Shown here: positions 8,304 to 16,383 of the stretch, in pieces
How the letters are laid out: each line of letters begins with the position of its first letter
How positions within the stretch are numbered: position 1 is the stretch's first letter
Source: Sphingopyxis lindanitolerans
GTDB lineage: Bacteria > Pseudomonadota > Alphaproteobacteria > Sphingomonadales > Sphingomonadaceae
Direction of reading: 5' to 3'
NCBI RefSeq assembly: GCF_002993885.1
Contig: NZ_CM009578.1
Location: forward strand, 3,615,569 to 3,679,568
DNA: 64,000 bases
Notes under the pieces: model-generated
What the model was told of the DNA's origin: nothing
The model's database searches: none
Seen by the model: only the letters and a program-made list of their open reading frames with translations
Translations under genes and position numbers: made by a program

Positions 8304-9674
8304 ATGAGCGACATCCCCGATTTTCTGACCGCGGGCGAAGCTGCCCGTTTATTCCCGGTGCTGTCAGAAAATTCGAAGGAAGGGCGGACGCTATCGATCT
8401 TCCTCGCTTGCCTCGAGAATGTCGGCGAGTTTGGCCGGGTATTGCTCGGAGGGCTTGGCGCAAAGGCAGGCGCGCGCGCCAAGATCGACACGTTCACCGA
8501 GGTCGTTCTCAAAAAAACTTCGCCCGACAAGAGCGAGCGGCCAGACGGGCTGATCATGTTGCGCAATGGCGGCAAAGTCTGGACTGCGCTTGTCGAAGCG
8601 AAGGTCGGCACCAACGACCTCACCAATGCCCAGATCGAAGGCTATCTCGCGCTAGCCCGGATCAATGGCATCGACGCGGTCATAACCTTGTCAAACCAGT
8701 TTACCGCTCTCCCGACGCACCATCCTCTCACTATCAACTCCAGCCTGACAAAGAAGGTCGGCCTGTTCCACTGGTCGTGGGGCTATGTGATCACGCAAGC
8801 ACAGTTGCTTCGCGAGCAAGGCGCAGTAGCGGATCGCGAACAGCAAATCTTGCTGGCGGAGCTTCAACGCTTTCTTCTGCACGGTTCTTCCGGCGTGAAG
8901 GAATATGATCAAATGCCGGCAGCCTGGTCCGAGATATGCGCCCAGGTTGCTGCCGGAGCGGGCGTACCGGCGAAACATCCTCTTGCTCAGGATGTCGTCG
9001 GCGGGTGGCATCAGGCGCTCGACAGGATGATCGCGACACTCAGCCGCCAGATCGGCAAGCAAGTAAAGCTGACCTTGAGTGGGGACGAGGCAAGTGACCC
9101 GGCCAAGCGCCTGAAGGGCGCGCTCGCATCGCTTTCCGCAGGAAATTGTCTGAAAACCGAAATCGCAATTCCCGGCGCCGCCGCGCGCATTCAGATTGCA
9201 GCCGACCTTCCCAAGAGGACGCTCGCATTCGGGATGCGGCTTAAGGCACCAGCCGACAAGAAATCAACCAAGGCGAGACTGTCCTGGCTCTTGCGCCAGC
9301 TCGCGAGTGCAGAACCCACCGACCTCTATGTCCGTCTCGGCTGGCCAGGTAGTTCGCCATCCACACAATATCCGCTTTCGGCCCTGCGCGCCGATCTCGA
9401 TATCGCTTCGCAAGACCGCCCGGGCATGGCGCCACATGCATTCGACGTGCTGCTCGTACGCGACCTTGGCGGCAAGTTCAGCCAGCGAAAGAATTTCGTC
9501 AGCGAATTGTTGCAGGTCGCGAGCCAATATCATGCGAACGTCGGGGAACACCTGATTGCATGGCAGGCCAAGCCCCCGAAGATATCCGAGGACAGGCGAA
9601 CGCCAGGTTCGGTCAGCACGGAGGCCATGCGCGATGAGATCGAACAGGAAGCGCTACAAAGGTCGGGAGCTTGA
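8304..9674 (+). CDS. PD-(D/E)XK nuclease-like protein of unknown function
   Basis: A 456-aa soluble protein. Residues 60-120 show a PD-(D/E)XK layout: E66, D81 in RPDGLI, then E98-A-K100 in LVEAKVG, followed by QIEGYLALA, typical of restriction-endonuclease-fold domains. The rest is unrecognised; the end (EDRRTPG, EIEQEAL) is charged. Homologues I remember are annotated only as hypothetical or stress-response proteins. It starts 75 bp after hxsA on the same strand and precedes a PIN-like gene, so it may form a nuclease-containing defence or DNA-processing module with it. Catalysis is inferred from the motif only. Confidence 0.65.
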   Translation: MSDIPDFLTAGEAARLFPVLSENSKEGRTLSIFLACLENVGEFGRVLLGGLGAKAGARAKIDTFTEVVLKKTSPDKSERPDGLIMLRNGGKVWTALVEAKVGTNDLTNAQIEGYLALARINGIDAVITLSNQFTALPTHHPLTINSSLTKKVGLFHWSWGYVITQAQLLREQGAVADREQQILLAELQRFLLHGSSGVKEYDQMPAAWSEICAQVAAGAGVPAKHPLAQDVVGGWHQALDRMIATLSRQIGKQVKLTLSGDEASDPAKRLKGALASLSAGNCLKTEIAIPGAAARIQIAADLPKRTLAFGMRLKAPADKKSTKARLSWLLRQLASAEPTDLYVRLGWPGSSPSTQYPLSALRADLDIASQDRPGMAPHAFDVLLVRDLGGKFSQRKNFVSELLQVASQYHANVGEHLIAWQAKPPKISEDRRTPGSVSTEAMRDEIEQEALQRSGA

Positions 9675-9789
9675 TGACGCCTTCCGTCCATAAACCCCCT
9701 AACTCCAGGCTGGCAATCAGGGACGATGACGACGTCTCATACGATGTTAGCTGCTTGTGCGCGCAATCACGACGCGCCGAAACCTGGTC

Positions 9790-10908
9790 ATGAACGGTTT
9801 TCGCATTATCTCTCCGGACAGCTCGCACTGGGCCGGCTGGGTTGATGCAGCTCTTGGTCGGCACGCCACGCGTCGACAAATCGGACTCGATTTCCACCAG
9901 AGATTGCTGGCGGCTGGCCGCATGCCACTCCTGTGTTGGCATCATGTCGAGGAGTTGCTTTGTATTGACGATGCTGAATGGGCCCGGCGAAGGATCGATT
10001 TTATCCAGGGGCTTCCGCACATCGCGTTCATCAGATTTCCGCAAGACACACAGAGCCTAGGGTCGATTGTCGACATATTGTCCGCAGAAGCTGCTGCAAC
10101 GCTCGAAGGTTCAAATGATCTCGAAACTATTCGAGACTCCGCGCGAAGGGTGATGTTGCATTTCGGGACGGGAGAAGATGGGCTTGGCCAATTCACCTGG
10201 GTTTGGGAAGTTGTGCGTCAGGACTGCCTGCGAAAGCGCGAAAGGGCAAAGCTGATAGCGGCCACACGGAGCATGAAGCTGTTCGACGATCAACGAACCG
10301 TGGGCGAAATCGCGCGAGGTTCGATACGGAACCTCGAAAAGCAAATGGTCAGAAAGCGCCATATGCGTGGAGAGATATTAGACCATATTCAGACCCGAGG
10401 CGACCGGGAGATAAGCGATCCTGCCTCCATGACCGCTGCGTTCATGAGCCCGGTCGAAAGCTTCGAGATACCGCCCCAAATGGAGGTCCGCGACTTGTTG
10501 GTGGCAGCGCTAACAGAGCAAGGGCTCGATGCCGACGAGGTCCGCGACGACTCCGTCATGGCTGATCTGAACGAGCTTGCGCTCTTTCGCTCGCGCATGA
10601 AAATCGTTGCCGATAATCTTGGGCGCCCATTTGAGGATCTCAAGGCGCTCGACATGAAGATCCTGCCGAGTTGGCGTATCCAGAAGGCCCTGCAGCGTCA
10701 CGGACAAGACCGTCAACGAAGCGCGGGAAGTGACGTTGTCGACGGTGATCTCGCAGCGCTCGCCCCATATGTCGACGAACTCTTTGTCGACAAACGCACA
10801 TTGGAAGATTTCCGCCGCGTTCGGGCGCAGCCTGACTCGATCGTCGACCTGATAGGAGGTGTCAGAAAGGCTGCCCGCTTCGAACAAGTTGCGAAAGCAA
10901 TCGACTGA
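9790..10908 (+). CDS. hypothetical protein, possible PIN-like nuclease
   Basis: A 372-aa protein from the ATG (an upstream GTG-type start at 9757 would add 11 residues). The N-terminus (FRIISPDSSHW) places an Asp after a beta strand, and the C-terminal part (near residues 318-340: DGDLAALAPYVDELFVDKRTLEDF) looks like the later strands of a PIN domain (acid, helix, strand with VD). The middle is a long helical, charged insertion. This PIN reading is tentative; no full motif set could be confirmed. It lies 115 bp after the PD-(D/E)XK-like gene and before the ptuAB-like pair, on the same strand. Confidence 0.5.
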   Translation: MNGFRIISPDSSHWAGWVDAALGRHATRRQIGLDFHQRLLAAGRMPLLCWHHVEELLCIDDAEWARRRIDFIQGLPHIAFIRFPQDTQSLGSIVDILSAEAAATLEGSNDLETIRDSARRVMLHFGTGEDGLGQFTWVWEVVRQDCLRKRERAKLIAATRSMKLFDDQRTVGEIARGSIRNLEKQMVRKRHMRGEILDHIQTRGDREISDPASMTAAFMSPVESFEIPPQMEVRDLLVAALTEQGLDADEVRDDSVMADLNELALFRSRMKIVADNLGRPFEDLKALDMKILPSWRIQKALQRHGQDRQRSAGSDVVDGDLAALAPYVDELFVDKRTLEDFRRVRAQPDSIVDLIGGVRKAARFEQVAKAID

Positions 10909-11069
10909 TCGGGTGCCCACCCCATCAGCGTCTGGACTATCCGTCTTCGAGACCAGCCACCGGTCGGAATTCAGAGGCTGATCGCGGCACTTGGACCTGT
11001 CCAGATGGAAAGACTATCAAGGCAATGAACAATGATTCGCATCCTGCCCAAGACTAAGAGCGCCAAATC

Positions 11070-12437
11070 ATGAGACCGCAAAGCCAGCCTGTCTATTTCA
11101 CTCGATTGGAACTCGAGAACATTCGATCGTTCGGGACGCGCCAATGTTTCGACTTGCTCGACGCGCATGGGCGCCCGGCACAATGGACTCTTATCCTCGG
11201 CGATAATGGTGTCGGCAAAACCACACTTCTCCAGTGCCTGGCGCGTATGCGTCCTGTCGTCAACGAGGCGCCGGACGATGACGACGGCGCCGTACCCCAT
11301 CCGGTGGAACCCGAACTCTTTCGCGAAGAGGACAACGCGACCCTCAAGGCATACACTCGCTCCGGCACGGATGGACCTGCGTCGCTGCGGGCAGAATTGA
11401 TTGCTGGAGCAACATTTGACGGATCGGGCCGCCGCAAGCGGCGCAAAATTGTCACCGCCATCGAAATTACGCGATCGAAGGGGCGGATCAAGGATGTGAT
11501 CCCGACCGCCGATTTTCCCGGAAAACCAGTGGAGCCCCTTGTCCTCGCATATGGCGCTGGAAGACACATGGGCCGAGCTAATCTGGAGCGTTCGTCGGGC
11601 AAGGGCCAAATCGATTCCCTGTTCGACGCGGCTGCCGAGTTGTTCGATCCCGAAGAGACTCTCTCTAGGCTGGACTATCTGAGGCTGAAGAAACGCGAGA
11701 ATGCGAAGTCGAAGCTTGCCAGCCTTAAGGCCTTGTTGGTGGAGATCTTGCCCTATCTTGACCATCCCGACGACATCGACATTCGCGGCCCGCGCCTACC
11801 CGGCACGGACGACGACGAAGGAGGCGTCTGGATCAAGACGCCGTTTGGCGTTGTTCCAATCACCCGCATGAGCCTGGGCTACCAGACCGTCATGGCGTGG
11901 ACGGCCGATATCGCTTGGCGGCTACTTAACCACTATCCTGACTGTCCCAACCCGTTGCTTGAGCCAGCGATCGTGATCGTCGACGAAATCGATCTTCATT
12001 TGCATCCTCAGTGGCAGCGGTCGATCCGGCGGCATCTGACCACGCATTTCCCGGCGGTCCAGTTCATCGCGACGGCGCACAGCCCGCTGATGGCGCAGGA
12101 TGCTCTCGACACCAACCTCGCGGTTCTGCACGCCGACTGCGGCGAAGTGGCGATCGTCAGCGATCCTGCAGTTGTCAAAAACTGGAGGCTCGACCAGATA
12201 CTGACCAGCGAGTTGTTCGGCTTAGAATCGGCGCGCCCGATCGCCGTCGAGAAGGTCATTGAGCGGCGCAATGCCTTAGCGACCAAATCCCGACTGAGCG
12301 CCGAGGAGAGCACCGAACTCGCACAGCTCAATGCACAGGTCCACAACCTGCCCACGGCCGAGCGGGAGGAAGACCAGCGCGCCATGGATATCATCCGGCG
12401 CGCGGCGGCGGCGATCGGCCAGCCCGGCACGCAATGA
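11070..12437 (+). CDS. ptuA: PtuA-like AAA/ABC-type ATPase (Septu-type defence)
   Basis: A 455-aa OLD/RecF/ABC-class ATPase. Walker A GDNGVGKTT is at residues 44-52; an ABC-signature-like MSLGYQT comes near 270; Walker B IVIVDEIDLHLHPQ near 297; the switch His is in FIATAHSPL. The gene overlaps by 4 nt (ATGA) an HNH gene of the PtuB family, the defining arrangement of the Septu anti-phage system. No reverse transcriptase is nearby, so it is not a retron version. Role inferred: nucleotide-controlled regulator or sensor of the HNH nuclease. Confidence 0.8.
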   Translation: MRPQSQPVYFTRLELENIRSFGTRQCFDLLDAHGRPAQWTLILGDNGVGKTTLLQCLARMRPVVNEAPDDDDGAVPHPVEPELFREEDNATLKAYTRSGTDGPASLRAELIAGATFDGSGRRKRRKIVTAIEITRSKGRIKDVIPTADFPGKPVEPLVLAYGAGRHMGRANLERSSGKGQIDSLFDAAAELFDPEETLSRLDYLRLKKRENAKSKLASLKALLVEILPYLDHPDDIDIRGPRLPGTDDDEGGVWIKTPFGVVPITRMSLGYQTVMAWTADIAWRLLNHYPDCPNPLLEPAIVIVDEIDLHLHPQWQRSIRRHLTTHFPAVQFIATAHSPLMAQDALDTNLAVLHADCGEVAIVSDPAVVKNWRLDQILTSELFGLESARPIAVEKVIERRNALATKSRLSAEESTELAQLNAQVHNLPTAEREEDQRAMDIIRRAAAAIGQPGTQ

Positions 12438-13201
12438 TCCGCGTTGCGAAGCCGGAAACGCCGGCCAAGCTTGCCGAAGGCATCGTTCTGACTGCTGCGG
12501 ATTGCGCGCTCTATGATGAAGATGCGATGCCGTATGATAGCGGCGTGCTGGCATTTGAGATCGATTCGAAAATATATGGCCACGCGCAGGTGAAGGACGT
12601 GCTTCGAACCGCGCAACACAGCAAATGCTGCTTTTGCGAAGGCATTTTCGAAGCTAACGCCGCAGCAGATGTCGAGCACTTCCGGCCCAAGAAATATTCG
12701 CAGCAAGCCAGGCGCCAAGCCAAACTTTATCCGGGATATTATTGGCTCGGATATATCTGGGAAAACCTCTATTATAGCTGCCAAGTCTGCAACCGCAGCC
12801 ACAAGAAGAATTTTTTCCCGCTCGCCGATCCCGGGCAACGCGCCCTAAACCATCATGGCAGCATCGCCAACGAAGCTCCGTTGATCCTCGATCCCAGCGG
12901 GCCACTGGATCCGCGCGATCACATCCGCTTTGCGGATGAAGTTGCCGTCGGGACCACTGTTCAAGGGCGGACGACTGTCGATTATGTAGCGCTCAATCGC
13001 CTGCCATTGATCGAAGCCCGGCTTGAGCTTTATCAGACACTCGATCTGCTGCGCAAAATTGCAGCAATGCCCGAAGATGGTGCCAACGCGGAAGCGCTCG
13101 AGGCAATTCAAGACGCCGGGGCGTTCCTCCTCGAGGCGGTCCTTCCGACCTCCAAGTTCAGCGCGATGGCGTCGGACATGCTCGCACCCCCAGCCGCTTA
13201 A
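12434..13201 (+). CDS. ptuB: PtuB-like HNH endonuclease (Septu/retron effector family)
   Basis: A 255-aa protein. A zinc-binding CxxC (C65, C68 in KCCFCEG) is followed by VEHFRPK (residues 80-86, catalytic H82), then WLGYIWENLYYSCQVCNRSHKKNFFPL with the second CxxC and the closing Asn/His-type residues. This is the layout of the HNH family that pairs with PtuA. It starts inside the ptuA stop, so the two are coupled. Its stop codon shares TTAA with the stop of the convergent HExxH gene, so the two operons abut with no spacer. Confidence 0.82.
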   Translation: MIRVAKPETPAKLAEGIVLTAADCALYDEDAMPYDSGVLAFEIDSKIYGHAQVKDVLRTAQHSKCCFCEGIFEANAAADVEHFRPKKYSQQARRQAKLYPGYYWLGYIWENLYYSCQVCNRSHKKNFFPLADPGQRALNHHGSIANEAPLILDPSGPLDPRDHIRFADEVAVGTTVQGRTTVDYVALNRLPLIEARLELYQTLDLLRKIAAMPEDGANAEALEAIQDAGAFLLEAVLPTSKFSAMASDMLAPPAA

Positions 13202-14013
13202 CTGAAGTCTAGCCAAGTCGTGACCAGGCGGGCGCCCGTGGGCGTCAGGGCTGGCGAGGCCGCAAGGTCTGCGATGCAGGACATCTCCTGCAAGATTTCG
13301 TGACGGCGATTCTCGACATAGGCCAATGTGCTTGCGCCATCGGAGCAAGCGCTATCCAAAGTCCCGAGCCAGTCGAAAATTGCTCGAAAAACGAAGAGGC
13401 CATGGACGAGTCCACCGATCGGCCGGACGGTGCCCTGCCAAGGCGAATAACCCGATGCATCGGACTCGCCGACCAATGGCTCACCGGCCTCGAATAGCGA
13501 AAGTTGCAGGTGCATCGCTTCGTGGAGGATTGATTCGGCGAGGCGCAAAGCCGCGTGCTTTTCGCCCGTCGGGATCGACAGAAAGACCGAGAACGGCACG
13601 TCCGGGTCCGAATGGCTGGTATCAAAGCCCTCACCGCACGGAACCAACGCATGCACGCTCCGGACCAGTACGCGGACGGCATCCCTCAATTGATCCCCAT
13701 GCCTCAAGAGTTGGACGGCCTCGCGGAAGAGCGCAGCTTCCACCTCGCCTGGGAGCGTCTCGGCAAGGACAAGCGCCAGCCCCTCATAACGTTGACGTGC
13801 GGGACCTGTCAGCAATTCGAACTGCGCCGAATGCTGCAGGATCGGAACTGTGGCCGGGCCGTCACTCGTTGCCAGACCCAACCAGGACGCGGTGCTGTAA
13901 CCAGTCGCGAGGCGCGCTGCATGGGATCGCTCGAAGCTGACCGCAAGATTGGCGGCGAGCCCAGGCTGCCATGAGGCAGGCCGGCTACTCGGCCTATGCA
14001 GCGGGAAGGGCAT
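13198..14013 (-). CDS. HExxH motif peptide-modification protein (putative alpha-KG HExxH beta-hydroxylase)
   Basis: A 271-aa protein from the ATG at 14013. HEAMH (H164, E165, H168) forms the HExxH motif, in the context LAESILHEAMHLQ; a downstream RRHEILQEM could supply another metal ligand. Proteins of this HEXXH type sit in radical SAM RiPP clusters, and recent annotation treats them as alpha-ketoglutarate-dependent peptide beta-hydroxylases rather than proteases. It is last in the cyclophane RiPP operon and overlaps the 2OG oxygenase gene by 20 bp. The long open frame upstream of 14013 overlaps that gene and is not coding. Function assigned from family and context; substrate presumed to be the modified YNR/HNR peptides. 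Confidence 0.72.
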   Translation of the reverse strand: MPFPLHRPSSRPASWQPGLAANLAVSFERSHAARLATGYSTASWLGLATSDGPATVPILQHSAQFELLTGPARQRYEGLALVLAETLPGEVEAALFREAVQLLRHGDQLRDAVRVLVRSVHALVPCGEGFDTSHSDPDVPFSVFLSIPTGEKHAALRLAESILHEAMHLQLSLFEAGEPLVGESDASGYSPWQGTVRPIGGLVHGLFVFRAIFDWLGTLDSACSDGASTLAYVENRRHEILQEMSCIADLAASPALTPTGARLVTTWLDFS

Positions 14014-14596
14014 GAAAGGAATAGACGAGGGTATAGCGTTCGCCGCCATGCATGCGCGATACCGCATGGTGCGATTCAGGCCCGATCTCGAATCCGATGC
14101 CGGTCCCGCTGACAGGGCGCAAAATGCGATGAATGTCCGCTGCATCGAAACTGTTGAAGAGCATGAAGAAGCCGCCATCGGCGTCATCGAGTCCGCGATT
14201 GAGCTGAACTGTGAGGCGGTGCGTTTCGCCGCCATCAAGAAAGTCATTGTGGATCGCGATGCGCTGACCTGGGACGAGCTTGTGTGCGACAAGCTCGACC
14301 TGCCGCGAAATCTTCACTCCAAAATGATTGCCGATAGCAGCTGTCAGCCAACCGATTGCATCGCTCGAAACCAGATGTTCCGCAATTTCGGGCGGGCAAG
14401 CGTCAAAGAGGCTGAACTCATATTGCTCGTAAAAGTCATGTTCGACGAGTTGCCAAGGCGCATCGCCTTCGAACCAATCAAGCAAGGCCGACTCCAAGGC
14501 CGGTTCGATGCAGTGGTCGGCTACAAAATACGGAAATGGCGTTCGTGCGTGCTCGCAAATCGCAAGCGGCGATGCCGCGATAGCCGTGTCCTTCAC
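13994..14596 (-). CDS. yhhC: cyclophane-peptide 2OG-Fe(II) oxygenase (YhhC type)
   Basis: A 200-aa protein with a double-stranded beta-helix iron site: HND (H116, D118), distal His at 176/177 (ESHHAVS) and the 2-oxoglutarate Arg at about 187 (ERYTLVYSF). It starts 8 bp after the second precursor gene in the same operon as a cyclophane-type radical SAM enzyme. I recall the name YhhC for the oxygenase of such clusters; the symbol depends on that memory. Predicted to hydroxylate residues of the core peptide after cyclophane formation. Confidence 0.82.
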   Translation of the reverse strand: MKDTAIAASPLAICEHARTPFPYFVADHCIEPALESALLDWFEGDAPWQLVEHDFYEQYEFSLFDACPPEIAEHLVSSDAIGWLTAAIGNHFGVKISRQVELVAHKLVPGQRIAIHNDFLDGGETHRLTVQLNRGLDDADGGFFMLFNSFDAADIHRILRPVSGTGIGFEIGPESHHAVSRMHGGERYTLVYSFHALPAA

Positions 14597-14604
14597 GACG
14601 CCCT

Positions 14605-14769
14605 CTAGCGGTTGTGCCGGTGATACGTACGGTTGTAAGCGGTCGCCGCCATGGGAGGCACTTCGTTTCGAACCTCGTCGACGAGCCTGCGAAGGGCGAC
14701 GCTGCTCGCCAGATTGAGGTCAAGCGTCGCAGGAGATTCGCTGCGGCCGACAGCGGGCGTTTCCAACAT
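14605..14769 (-). CDS. yhhA: cyclophane RiPP precursor peptide, copy 2 (YhhA-like)
   Basis: A 54-aa peptide from the ATG at 14769, which has GAAGAGG 9 nt upstream; an in-frame TTG at 14787 overlaps the maturase stop (TTGA) but would give 60 aa and has no better ribosome site. Leader: LDLNLASSVALRRLVDEV (residues about 16-33). C-terminal core: YNR-T-YHR-HNR, ending exactly at the last codon. It aligns without gaps over leader and core with the other precursor at 15935-16087. Each Y/H-X-R triplet is a candidate three-residue cyclophane site. Confidence 0.87.
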   Translation of the reverse strand: MLETPAVGRSESPATLDLNLASSVALRRLVDEVRNEVPPMAATAYNRTYHRHNR

Positions 14770-14783
14770 AAATTGATTCCTCT

Positions 14784-15938
14784 TCAAGCAGCTTGTGCCG
14801 CCATACGCGCGATGACGCCACGCATTTCGGCGATAAGGTGACGCTGATCGGCACAGAAAACGGTCGGGTTATCGAAACCGCGCTCGGCACTCCAGCGGTG
14901 AGCGACCATGCCGCCGCCGCAAATCGCCAGATCCGCGCAGTTATGGCACTGGTCGGCCAAGGTTCGCTGCTGACGATAATAGTGATCGAAGGCAGGGCTT
15001 GCCAGAAAATCCTCCAGCGGATCTGTGAGGATTGACCAGGCCTTCTCAAAGCGATCAGCACCCGGGTGGGCGACTTTAAGGGTGTCATTCTTGTCGATCC
15101 GGCCGTCGGGTTCGATAACCAAAATCCCGTAGTCGGTATTGCCGACGCCTTCCTTCTGACTCTGTCCGCCGAGGATCAACCGCATCATGTCGTCGAGAAT
15201 CCGTACTCGCGGCGGGGCCGGGTCGGCAAGATAGAGGGTGAGAAGGCCCGAAAGCCAGCGCCCGTATTCGACTGCGTCAGACGTCGCCTTTCCGAAGGGA
15301 AGCTGATCCCAGTTGCCATCGCGAACAAGAAAATCGAGGCTGGGTGCACCGGTTGCCTTGAGCGCTGCGTAGACATCGGCAGGGTCACTCGAAGGGTCGA
15401 TCACCGCCAATACGCCGGCGAACAGCGGACTTGCGTCGGGGCGGCTCGTCAATCGTTCGATCCCCGCGGTGACGCGGGCATGCGAACCTGAATTCGAATG
15501 ATCGGTGCGGAAGCGGTCGTGGACGACTGCGGGGCCGTCGATACTGATGGAAATACCGACGTCATAGGCGACCAGCACGTCGATTATCGCGTCGGCAAGG
15601 AGCACGCCGTTGGTCTGCACATGGATCCCACAGGGATGCGGGAGCTCAGCGCGGAGCGCTTCACACAATCTCGCGAGGCGCGTCGCACCCAGCATCAACG
15701 GCTCACCGCCATGAAGCACGACACTGAACGGTGTCTGCTGGCGCCTGTATTGCGCGCCAAGGTTCACCGCGACATGCTTGATAATTTCATCGGACATCAG
15801 TTTGGGCTGCGTGCGCCAACTGTCATCGCCCATATGATAAACGTAGCAATAGCCGCAATCGAGGTTGCAGCGGCTAGCCACTTTAAGAAGGACCGTGTCG
15901 ACGGTCCTATTCTGCCCGTCGATTGCCTGGATTGTCAC
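14784..15938 (-). CDS. yhhB: cyclophane-forming radical SAM/SPASM peptide maturase (YhhB type)
   Basis: A 384-aa protein. CNLDCGYC (C24, C28, C31) binds the SAM cluster; the motif is followed by YVYHMGDDSW and later VLHGGEPLML, both hallmarks of the FxsB-like cyclophane maturases. The C-terminus has the SPASM-type cysteines (QCHNCADLAICGGG, VFCADQ). Start is a GTG that overlaps the stop of the first precursor (GTGA), so it is translationally coupled to its substrate; it overlaps a possible TTG start of the second precursor. Expected reaction: carbon-carbon cross-links between Tyr or His rings and the side chain two residues on, within YNR, YHR and HNR triplets. Confidence 0.87.
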   Translation of the reverse strand: MTIQAIDGQNRTVDTVLLKVASRCNLDCGYCYVYHMGDDSWRTQPKLMSDEIIKHVAVNLGAQYRRQQTPFSVVLHGGEPLMLGATRLARLCEALRAELPHPCGIHVQTNGVLLADAIIDVLVAYDVGISISIDGPAVVHDRFRTDHSNSGSHARVTAGIERLTSRPDASPLFAGVLAVIDPSSDPADVYAALKATGAPSLDFLVRDGNWDQLPFGKATSDAVEYGRWLSGLLTLYLADPAPPRVRILDDMMRLILGGQSQKEGVGNTDYGILVIEPDGRIDKNDTLKVAHPGADRFEKAWSILTDPLEDFLASPAFDHYYRQQRTLADQCHNCADLAICGGGMVAHRWSAERGFDNPTVFCADQRHLIAEMRGVIARMAAQAA

Positions 15939-16087
15939 CGATTATGACGGTTGTGGGTGCGGTTGTACCCGCGCACCGTCGAAAGCGTTCCCCCGAACGT
16001 CACCTCCTCAACCAAACGCTTCAAAGCGACGCTCTTCAAAGTCAAATCCAAGCCAGCTATGCTGGGCGCGGGGTGCTTGATATCCAT
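15935..16087 (-). CDS. yhhA: cyclophane RiPP precursor peptide, copy 1 (YhhA-like)
   Basis: A 50-aa peptide. ATG at 16087 has a near-perfect Shine-Dalgarno (GAGGAGG, 8 nt upstream). Leader LDLTLKSVALKRLVEEV (residues about 13-29), then TFGGTLSTVRG, then the core YNR-T-HNR-HNR at the very C-terminus. First gene of the operon; its TGA overlaps the GTG start of the maturase. The triplet order Tyr, His, His fits the name YhhA as I recall it. No Gly-Gly cleavage site and no dedicated protease gene are visible. Confidence 0.88.
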   Translation of the reverse strand: MDIKHPAPSIAGLDLTLKSVALKRLVEEVTFGGTLSTVRGYNRTHNRHNR

Positions 16088-16383
16088 ATAGAAGCCTCCT
16101 CATTCACAGAAGCCATGATAGCAGGTTTCGAGATAGCGGCAAAGAATAAAGCTATTCAATATCAATATAGTAATTCAAATTAAATATCGTTCACTATAAT
16201 CGAGATCAAATTTCATTGATGAAATTTCTTAGACCGAAAGAATAAATGATAGAATTTTACATAGGCAATTATGAATAATTATCTCGTCTATAATTCAAAT
16301 ATCTCCACATTCCACATAGCTTTCTAATTTTTGTCGCAAATTTTGAAACAAGTGCACGATGTATTCTATATGGAGCTGAATGT
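16088..16383. promoter_or_regulatory. AT-rich divergent intergenic region upstream of the RiPP operon
   Basis: 296 bp between the divergent first precursor gene and the small zinc-ribbon gene. From about 16130 to 16375 it is strikingly AT-rich (runs such as attcaatatcaatatagtaa) against GC-rich neighbours. No ORF above 25 codons is credible here. It must contain the promoters of both operons; I could not settle individual -35/-10 boxes. AT-richness suggests recent acquisition or binding by an H-NS-type silencer such as MucR. Confidence 0.5.

Noticed and set aside
11070..13201. retron with PtuAB effector
   Set aside because: No reverse transcriptase gene within several kb and no msr/msd-like inverted repeats flanking the pair.
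13191..13205. shared TTAA at the stops of ptuB and the HExxH gene as a terminator or attachment site
   Set aside because: It is simply the two convergent stop codons overlapping; no hairpin or repeat supports more.
14014..14292. N-terminal extension of the HExxH gene
   Set aside because: Lies inside the 2OG oxygenase gene in another frame; the ATG at 14013 suffices.
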